In this document: positions 7,356-12,173 of the stretch, piece after piece
Layout: the number at the start of each line of letters is the position of its first letter
How positions within the stretch are numbered: position 1 is the stretch's first letter
From: Methylococcaceae bacterium
GTDB taxonomy: Bacteria; Pseudomonadota; Gammaproteobacteria; Methylococcales; Methylomonadaceae
Length of the DNA: 12,173 nucleotides
Direction of reading: 5' to 3'
Assembly (NCBI GenBank): GCA_005779525.1
Contig: SXIZ01000175.1
Span: 1-12,173, forward strand
Notes under the pieces: model-generated
Seen by the model: only the letters and a program-made list of their open reading frames with translations
Told to the model about the DNA's origin: nothing
Databases searched by the model: none
Translations under genes and position numbers: made by a program

Positions 7356-8729
7356 TCATCCTATAGCTAATTGTGCAATCAAAGGTTTAGCTAAGGTAAA
7401 GGCAAGTCCAGCACTACCACAGCTGATTATCACTGGAATCACCCCAACTTTATAACGAAATAACGCCAATAGCGCAGCAAGGCTAAGCAACAGCGTTACA
7501 ACATCTATCGGTTGCGCAAAGCCATTTGGCCAGAAGACGTGATAAGCAAAAAATGCGGCTAAATTTAAGATCACCCCAACAACAGCTGCAGTAATCGCGG
7601 TTAAGGGCGCTGTAAATTTCAAATTACCATGCGTAGATTCAACCAATGGCCCACCGGCTAAAATGAAGATAAAGCTAGGTAAAAAGGTAAAGTAAGTCAC
7701 CACCCACGCCGCCGTTGCACCTGCTAGAAATAAGTGTTCCGAGCCGAATACAGAATTCACCCAACCTGCCACAAAACCCACAAAGGTAACAACCATAATT
7801 AACGGTCCGGGCGTGGTTTCGCCAAGTGCCAAACCATCAATCATTTGGTGCGGTGTTAACCAATGATAGTAATCCACTACCCCTTGATACACATAAGGTA
7901 AAACAGCATACGCGCCGCCAAAGGTCAGCATTGCAGCTTTGGTAAAAAACCAGCCCATCTGCGTGAGTGGGTTTTCCCAGCCATAGTTAGCACACAGCAA
8001 ACCCAGAGCGCCCCCCCATAACAATAAACCCACCACTAGAATTTTGATCAGCTTAGCCCAGCTGAATTGCGCATGCTCTGGAATCGGGGTAGTGTTATCA
8101 ATCAGTGCTGGACCGTAGTCTTTATTACTGGCGCCATGCCCTCCTCCCAGCGCAAATTTTTGCGGCAAATACTTACCTCCTGCCGCACCGAGTACGCCAG
8201 CGATCAAGACAATTAACGGAAACGGCGTATTCAACGCAAAAATAGCGATAAATGCCAATGCTGCCATGCACCACAGCAGCTCATTTTTCAGTGCTCTTGA
8301 ACCGATGCGATACGCAGCAAACACCACGATTGCCGTAACTGCGGGTTTAATGCCGTAAAGCACGCCAGCGACTGCGGGTAGCTGCCCAAATGCCAAATAC
8401 ACCCAACTGAGCAAAACCAGAATAAAAAATGACGGTAAGACAAACAATACCCCCGCCATCACCCCGCCCCAGGTGCGGTGCATTAACCAGCCGATATACG
8501 TCGCTAATTGCTGCGCTTCTGGCCCAGGTAGCAACATGCAATAATTCAGCGCATGCAGATAGCGCTGCTCAGAGATCCAGCGTTTCTGCTCCACTAAGTC
8601 TTGATGCATGATAGCAATCTGGCCTGCGGGCCCGCCAAAACTAATAAAGCCCAGCTTTAACCAATACCAAAATGCTTGTCCCAAGGTGACAGATTGCGGG
8701 GCGTATGGAGGTGTGACAGAATTACGCAT
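7356..8729 (-). CDS. chrA: Chromate transporter ChrA, long two-domain CHR family
   Basis: ChrA is an inner-membrane exporter that removes chromate from the cytoplasm, driven by the membrane potential. At 457 residues it belongs to the long-chain CHR proteins made of two homologous halves. The N-terminal half carries FGGPAGQ at 31-37 and LPGPEAQQ at 67-74. The C-terminal half repeats the pattern with FGGAYAVLPY at 270-279 and ETTPGPL at 304-310. A hydrophilic, glycine- and histidine-containing linker (about 190-222) joins them. The ATG overlaps the end of chrB by eight bases (ATGCGTAA), and an AGGA site lies eight bases upstream within chrB, so translation is probably coupled. It is the last gene of a chrBA operon read from the promoter near 9710-9737. 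CHR proteins can carry other oxyanions, but the chrB partner favours chromate. Confidence 0.95.
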   Translation of the reverse strand: MRNSVTPPYAPQSVTLGQAFWYWLKLGFISFGGPAGQIAIMHQDLVEQKRWISEQRYLHALNYCMLLPGPEAQQLATYIGWLMHRTWGGVMAGVLFVLPSFFILVLLSWVYLAFGQLPAVAGVLYGIKPAVTAIVVFAAYRIGSRALKNELLWCMAALAFIAIFALNTPFPLIVLIAGVLGAAGGKYLPQKFALGGGHGASNKDYGPALIDNTTPIPEHAQFSWAKLIKILVVGLLLWGGALGLLCANYGWENPLTQMGWFFTKAAMLTFGGAYAVLPYVYQGVVDYYHWLTPHQMIDGLALGETTPGPLIMVVTFVGFVAGWVNSVFGSEHLFLAGATAAWVVTYFTFLPSFIFILAGGPLVESTHGNLKFTAPLTAITAAVVGVILNLAAFFAYHVFWPNGFAQPIDVVTLLLSLAALLALFRYKVGVIPVIISCGSAGLAFTLAKPLIAQLAIG

Positions 8730-9678
8730 AATTTAAGTCCTGAAAAGCTTGGTAAAACGCATCAAATATTTTTTCTACGGCGGCTAGCAGTAAATCGTCA
8801 TCGGCTATGCCTTGCTGCATGCCGCGTATCAGTGTGGACAAACCAGTCGCCTCAGGCACCGGAACGCCACCGATATCCAGGTAATGTACTAAGGCGCCCA
8901 GTTTAATTAACGCTGAGTCATGATTGAGTTTGAAGCTTTCCAGCAGCACTTCAAACGTCACTTTAACCCCGACATGCGTAAATTTAGCTCCATCAAAATC
9001 AAATCCCAGCGCATCCACAGGACATAAATCTGGTGAGCTTAACCAAATAAACTGCGCTTGCGGATCAATAAAGCGATGAATTAACCAGGCACTCGCCAGC
9101 CGATCAATCCACGGTCTTTGCCGTGTGGCCCAGATTTTATGTTGATAGTCTTGCATGCTGAGTTTAGCAATACGTCGCTGCACCGCATGCGGTTCGTCAG
9201 GCGTAAGCAGTTCCAGCACTAACTGTTCTAAATCTTCTAAAGCTGCCTCTGTTTGCTCTTGCGGAGCACCTGGAAAAAAATCCATCGCCACGACAGCTTC
9301 ATACTCCTTGCGTAATTTAGCGACCTGCTTTTGCAACTTGAACGGTTCAGAAGCAGCATTACTTGGTTCACTGGTGTGCATAATGCTGACTATCAGCTTG
9401 GCGTACTCATGGGAGCGATCAAACAGACTAGTAAATAGCTGGTGTTGCAGCGAAGATTCACTGTCAAACACAAGGATATGCGCATCACCGTCATTCGCAA
9501 TAACCTCATCCGCTTGCATTTGCAGTGCCTGCCGCAATTCTGTGCGATGGGGTAATAAATATACGCCATCACGCAGCACCGCGCAGCCCATGGCTTTAAG
9601 TGCCCGCCAAACTCTCATCCGACCAGCAGAATTTTGGGTGGGTAGACTGACAATAAGCATTAACCAGGCGGGTTGCAT
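8722..9678 (-). CDS. chrB: Chromate resistance protein ChrB
   Basis: ChrB proteins accompany chrA in chromate-resistance operons; in studied cases they are needed for full resistance and act as chromate-responsive regulators. The 318 residues fit the family and both halves are present. The N-terminal domain (about 1-160) contains RMRVWRALKAMGCAVLRDGV at 20-39. The C-terminal ChrB domain (about 180-315) begins with the hallmark WATRQRPWIDRLASAW at 183-198, followed by LIHRFIDP. Later acidic and histidine positions, DFDGAKFTH at 227-235 and HYLDIGG at 265-271, may bind metal. The ATG at 9676-9678 has only a weak GAGAA site. A promoter-like pair and a perfect palindrome lie just upstream, consistent with autoregulation. 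Codon use was not visibly different from neighbours by eye. Confidence 0.93.
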   Translation of the reverse strand: MQPAWLMLIVSLPTQNSAGRMRVWRALKAMGCAVLRDGVYLLPHRTELRQALQMQADEVIANDGDAHILVFDSESSLQHQLFTSLFDRSHEYAKLIVSIMHTSEPSNAASEPFKLQKQVAKLRKEYEAVVAMDFFPGAPQEQTEAALEDLEQLVLELLTPDEPHAVQRRIAKLSMQDYQHKIWATRQRPWIDRLASAWLIHRFIDPQAQFIWLSSPDLCPVDALGFDFDGAKFTHVGVKVTFEVLLESFKLNHDSALIKLGALVHYLDIGGVPVPEATGLSTLIRGMQQGIADDDLLLAAVEKIFDAFYQAFQDLNYA

Positions 9679-9693
9679 TAACTGTTCTCATAT

Positions 9694-9705
9694 AACAAAT
9701 TTGTT
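9694..9705. promoter_or_regulatory. Perfect 12-base palindrome upstream of chrB, operator candidate
   Basis: AACAAATTTGTT is a perfect palindrome. It lies between the -10 box and the chrB start, at the expected transcription start of chrBA, where a bound repressor would block transcription. ChrB itself or another regulator could bind; this is inference from position and symmetry. Confidence 0.4.
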
Positions 9706-9709
9706 GCAT

Positions 9710-9737
9710 ATATTACCAGTGAATTTGCAATGCGCAA
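9710..9737 (-). promoter_or_regulatory. Putative sigma-70-type promoter of chrBA
   Basis: Read on the minus strand, TTGCGC (9732-9737) and TAATAT (9710-9715) are separated by 16 bases. This places a transcription start near 9703, about 25 bases before the chrB ATG. The -35 region overlaps a small inverted repeat, TTTGC-aatgc-GCAAA, at 9725-9739. The assignment is from consensus likeness only. Confidence 0.5.
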
Positions 9738-9843
9738 AACACCAATTTTTTCTAAGCTAAAAGTAGAATTTTGGATTTACAGGGGCGTATCTTCTGCTGC
9801 GTCAACGCTAATGGGTGACATTGCGCGAATCTAAGGCTAAGAA

Positions 9844-9865
9844 GTTTGGTGCAAACACCTGAAAC
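9844..9865. repeat. Small bulged hairpin in non-coding region
   Basis: GTTTGGTG at 9844-9851 faces CACC at 9856-9859 and AAAC at 9862-9865 across a CAAA loop, with a two-base bulge. It lies in otherwise unremarkable DNA (about 9740-9967) between the chrB promoter and the repeat-rich block. No gene or RNA family was recognised in that stretch. Confidence 0.3.
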
Positions 9866-10004
9866 ATTAAGGATATAAGCTGGTACTGATACTCAGTCAA
9901 TTTAATAGCGCAGGAAAAGCAAATCAAGCATCTTGACATGCAACAAAACTATTTCTCAGGATTAAGGTAAACGACATTCTCCCGTTACCGCATCGAGCAC
10001 CACA

Positions 10005-10099
10005 GTAGTTATCGGGAAACAGCTCAACGGGTTGCGGCAAGGATGCTGCAAGGTGGCAAAGGCGCAAGGACGCCCCTTTTGTAAACCCCCGATAACTAC
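10005..10099. repeat. 12-base perfect inverted repeat enclosing two small hairpins
   Basis: GTAGTTATCGGG (10005-10016) and CCCGATAACTAC (10088-10099) are exact reverse complements. The 71-base interior folds further: TTGCGGC-AAGGAT-GCTGCAA at 10032-10051, and GGCG-CAAGGA-CGCC at 10061-10074, which can extend through CAAA and TTTG with a short bulge. GCAAGG occurs three times here (10037, 10048, 10064). The result is a branched fold with similar apical loops. Confidence 0.6.
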
Positions 10100-10191
10100 G
10101 AGGAGCGCAAGACATTAGCGGTAACTGGGCCGCCTAATGACTCATGCCATCCTGGCATTCGCACTTCGTGTGCTGACAGATTTGTCTTTGA

Positions 10192-10295
10192 ATACTTTCT
10201 TTTCGACTGCATAGATGCCACCACTAAAGGGTGGTCTTTGGACAGAGGTAGAGCAACGTCTAGAGCAGTTGCCGAGGCGGAGCAAAAGAAAGTAT
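10192..10295. repeat. 12-base perfect inverted repeat ATACTTTCTTTT/AAAAGAAAGTAT with internal stems
   Basis: The arms are at 10192-10203 and 10284-10295, with 80 bases between. Internal pairs include GACTGC with GCAGTT (10205-10210/10265-10270, one G-U) and ACCAC-TAAAGG-GTGGT (10220-10235). The arms resemble the AAAGAAAGTA-type arms seen in interspersed repeats of various proteobacteria, but family membership is from memory and unverified. Confidence 0.55.
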
Positions 10296-10296
10296 G

Positions 10297-10340
10297 CGCT
10301 ATCGGGTGCGAGAACCCGATTAAAACAGCTCGCGATAGCG
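10297..10340. repeat. Overlapping alternative stems CGCTATCG/CGATAGCG and ATCGGGT/ACCCGAT
   Basis: The outer stem pairs 10297-10304 with 10333-10340 (8 bases, perfect). The inner stem pairs 10301-10307 with 10314-10320 (7 bases, perfect). They share ATCG at 10301-10304, so both cannot form fully at once, which is the geometry of a two-state fold. Confidence 0.5.
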
Positions 10341-10434
10341 ACACTTAAACGACAAATTAACATTGACTGTGAGTACGCGTATTAAACTGCTCAAAAAAAA
10401 AGCTATTATTGAAAACCGACTTGCTTGGGAGCAG

Positions 10435-11433
10435 CTAATAAACACTAATCTCTTTCTGATTCCAGTCCTGCTTAATTTGCAACAGCTGTTGCTGACAAGC
10501 AAGAAAACAGTTAACTATTTCAGGATCGAAGTGTAATCCGCTATTGCTGCTGATATATTTAATTGCATCTGCGTCAGACCAAGCGGCTTTGTAAGGACGC
10601 TGCATGGTTAAGGCATCGAAAACATCCGCCACAGCAACAATGCGGGCAGCTTCAGGAATTTCTGTGCCTTTGAGTCCAAATGGATAGCCCGTACCATCCC
10701 ATTTTTCATGGTGATAGAGTGCAATTTCCGCTGCCATTTTAAAAACTGGTGCATTACTTTTAGAAAGAATATCGTGTCCAATCTGGCAATGCGTTTGCAT
10801 AATACTCCATTCTTCTGCATCTAACTTGCCCGGTTTGCACAAGATTGCATCTCTAATCCCGATTTTTCCGGTATCATGCATTGGTGCGGATAGTTCAATT
10901 AATTCGGTATCGACTACGGACCAGCCCATGCGTTTGGCAATCACTTTTGCATAGGCGGCCATGCGCCAGATATGTACCCCGGTATCATTATCGTTATAAT
11001 GACCCGCGTCGCCCAACATATAAATGGCATCTCGTTGACTTTGTTGTAATTGCCCAACTTGTACCAATGATAAGTGCGTTTTTACTCTGGCACGCACAAT
11101 ACTGGGTACCACGGGTTTACTTAAATAATCGACACAGCCGACTTCAAAGCCATGCTCTTCATGTCCCAGATCACTTAAGGCGGTAACAAATATAATGGGA
11201 ATATCTTCGGTTTTAGGATTAGCCTTTAATCGCTTGCACACATCATAACCATCTAATTCAGGCATTTGTACGTCCAATAAGATCAGACTAGGATTATGCT
11301 TGGTCACCGCTTCCAGAGCTTCATGTCCATTACGTGCGTACACCAGATCGTAGTCGTTCTCTAAAATGCATTCTAATATGCTTAAATTCATCGGCTCATC
11401 ATCGACTATTAATATGGGTCGCTTCAAAATCAT
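10435..11433 (-). CDS. Second REC-HD-GYP response regulator, cyclic-di-GMP phosphodiesterase family
   Basis: This protein of 332 residues has the same layout as the regulator at 3547-4605. The receiver (about 1-122) shows D11-D12, phosphoacceptor D54 in LLDVQMPELDG, T84 and K106 in LSKP. The HD-GYP domain (about 135-325) has H154, H186-D187 in MHDTGK, H215, H241-H242 in HHEK, GYP at 249-251 and D270. The residue matching the metal ligand E168 of the paralogue is D150 here (NDNDTGVH), so its metal site may differ. The ATG overlaps the HPt gene stop by four bases (ATGA), with an AAAGG site 7 bases upstream. HPt protein and regulator are thus probably translated together, and the HPt protein is a candidate phosphate donor. 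The gene ends at TAG just before the gene-free stretch. Confidence 0.93.
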   Translation of the reverse strand: MILKRPILIVDDEPMNLSILECILENDYDLVYARNGHEALEAVTKHNPSLILLDVQMPELDGYDVCKRLKANPKTEDIPIIFVTALSDLGHEEHGFEVGCVDYLSKPVVPSIVRARVKTHLSLVQVGQLQQSQRDAIYMLGDAGHYNDNDTGVHIWRMAAYAKVIAKRMGWSVVDTELIELSAPMHDTGKIGIRDAILCKPGKLDAEEWSIMQTHCQIGHDILSKSNAPVFKMAAEIALYHHEKWDGTGYPFGLKGTEIPEAARIVAVADVFDALTMQRPYKAAWSDADAIKYISSNSGLHFDPEIVNCFLACQQQLLQIKQDWNQKEISVY

Positions 11434-12116
11434 GCGTTACCTTTGGATTGTTTTAGAGAATGCAAGAGTGCCATGGTTAAAATCTCGGCTTCGCGGAAAT
11501 TAAAATCATAAATTTCTGTCTTAATTGCTTTAAGTAATTCAGGACTGAGCAGGGTTTCTAATTGCGCTAGCACTTTTTTGGGCGTTTTAGGATTATCCGA
11601 ATCCAGCTCCTTTAATAATTGTAGGATGACAGCTTCCACTTCTACAAAACGGGTGTTATAAGCATCAATCAGGATGACTTTATTTTCGCTGCTGAGTGTA
11701 TTTTGATCTGACATCGATAGCCAAAAGCTTAGACTGTTAGCCACTTGAGTGATCGCGTCCTGCATTTGTAACAAAGAATCTGCAATATCTTCACCTGTTT
11801 CCAAAGTGCTTTCCACATCACGACAAATGGCAGCAATATTGTCTAATGCCAGCGCCCCTGACGTGCCTTTCAATTTGTGGACTTTTGCCGAAATCAGCTT
11901 AAAATCTTTGGCGGTTAACGCATTCATTAACTCAGCATAAAAGCCTTGATACTGCTCGATAAATTGCGATAAGTTTTGCTGGTATAAAACAGAGTTTTTC
12001 CAAAGCTTTAATCCAGCGCTCACATTAATCCCAGGTAAACTAAAATCACTTGCGTTGGCGTCACCCTCAGCAATAGTTAACCTGAGTTCGGGATAACCTA
12101 TCCTGTAATTAGGCAA
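11430..12116 (-). CDS. HPt-domain phosphotransfer protein, like the C-terminus of a hybrid kinase
   Basis: The 228-residue product carries a histidine phosphotransfer domain (about 42-135). Phosphoacceptor H80 lies in HKLKGTSGALAL at 80-91, matching the HxLKGxS pattern. It is preceded by LPGINVSAGLKLW at 27-39 and followed by a helical tail with AIKTEIYDFNFREAEIL at 197-213. Both flanks are typical of HPt modules at the end of hybrid histidine kinases, so this may be a split-off or degraded kinase end. The listed start is a TTG with no ribosome binding site. An in-frame TAG lies two codons upstream (12120-12122) and a TGA further back. The only later start near the front, GTG at codon 32, would lose the conserved LPGIN segment. 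The start, and whether the gene is intact, are therefore uncertain. It overlaps the HD-GYP regulator by four bases. Confidence 0.75.
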   Translation of the reverse strand: MPNYRIGYPELRLTIAEGDANASDFSLPGINVSAGLKLWKNSVLYQQNLSQFIEQYQGFYAELMNALTAKDFKLISAKVHKLKGTSGALALDNIAAICRDVESTLETGEDIADSLLQMQDAITQVANSLSFWLSMSDQNTLSSENKVILIDAYNTRFVEVEAVILQLLKELDSDNPKTPKKVLAQLETLLSPELLKAIKTEIYDFNFREAEILTMALLHSLKQSKGNA

Positions 12117-12173
12117 GCACTAAACCAGTACATTGCAAATTCAATGACGGCTTTTTCTCTTGATAAGAATAAG
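12117..12173. other. Right-edge stretch upstream of the HPt gene, content unresolved
   Basis: On the minus strand two frames stay open from the edge to stops at 12109-12111 and 12098-12100, so the end of an upstream gene could lie here. Neither short translation resembles a receiver or kinase C-terminus. Alternatively this is the promoter region of the HPt operon. Confidence 0.2.

Larger units (their letters stand above)
9968..10354. repeat. Repeat-rich structured block bounded by a 9-base direct repeat
   Basis: The block contains no convincing gene. TAAACGACA occurs at 9968-9976 and again at 10346-10354, enclosing 369 bases. Between the copies lie nested or successive inverted repeats. CCCGTTACCGC (9981-9991) pairs with GCGGTAACTGGG (10118-10129, one bulge) and encloses a perfect 12-base stem at 10005-10016/10088-10099. 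ATGCCA-TCC-TGGCAT is at 10144-10158 and CGCAC-TTC-GTGTG at 10160-10172. A second perfect 12-base stem is at 10192-10203/10284-10295, and an 8-base stem at 10297-10304/10333-10340. This could be a small non-autonomous mobile or interspersed repeat with the direct repeat as target duplication, or a structured RNA gene. The ends are not inverted repeats of each other, so a standard MITE is not proven. Confidence 0.5.

Noticed and set aside
9155..9760. Plus-strand reading frame of 201 codons opposite chrB
   Set aside because: It is antisense to a well-supported chrB and is Ser/Cys-rich without any recognisable motif, as expected of a shadow frame.
9968..10354. CRISPR array or autonomous insertion sequence
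   Set aside because: There are no regularly spaced identical repeats with unique spacers, no transposase frame, and the block ends are not terminal inverted repeats of each other.
9924..10363. Three minus-strand frames of 63-82 codons in the repeat-rich block
   Set aside because: They overlap one another and run straight through the inverted repeats, with no ribosome binding site or domain. They are probably spurious translations of a repeat.
10393..10434. Rho-independent terminator for the HPt/HD-GYP operon (nine-base A run, T run on the minus strand)
   Set aside because: The T tract is present, but the only upstream pairing found is a five-base AT stem with a long loop, so no real terminator hairpin can be supported.

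Overview
The window looks like chromosomal DNA of a free-living gammaproteobacterium with moderate GC. Three things suggest this. The start of a probable folB lies divergent from plsY, as in Escherichia coli. The Ndh-type NADH dehydrogenase has the enterobacterial length (434 residues) and C-terminal motifs. A proC-yggT pair is also present. The genus cannot be fixed from the sequence alone.

Layout, left to right. Positions 1-16 hold the first codons of probable folB on the minus strand. Next come plsY (phospholipid synthesis), ndh (type II NADH dehydrogenase) and an APC-superfamily permease resembling polyamine/H+ symporters, all on the plus strand. A convergent REC-HD-GYP response regulator overlaps the permease end by 4 bases. 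A 144-base divergent promoter region separates it from proC, which is followed with a one-base overlap by yggT and then by an exported DUF4124 protein with a coiled coil and four C-terminal cysteines. On the minus strand lies a chromate-resistance operon, chrB then chrA, with overlapping ends. After a 756-base gene-free stretch, a minus-strand signalling pair closes the window: an HPt phosphotransfer protein overlapping a second REC-HD-GYP response regulator by 4 bases.

The genes fall into housekeeping metabolism (folB, plsY, ndh, proC, yggT), an accessory chromate-efflux cassette (chrBA), and signalling probably aimed at cyclic-di-GMP breakdown (two HD-GYP regulators and one HPt protein, perhaps fed by a kinase beyond the right edge).

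The most unusual part is about 370 bases of non-coding DNA at 9977-10345, bounded by a 9-base direct repeat. It is packed with nested perfect inverted repeats (two 12-base stems, an 8-base stem and several small hairpins). It looks like a non-autonomous repeat element or a structured RNA, and it lies just upstream of the chrBA promoter. That promoter carries a perfect 12-base palindrome that could be a ChrB operator. No complete novel multi-gene system is evident.
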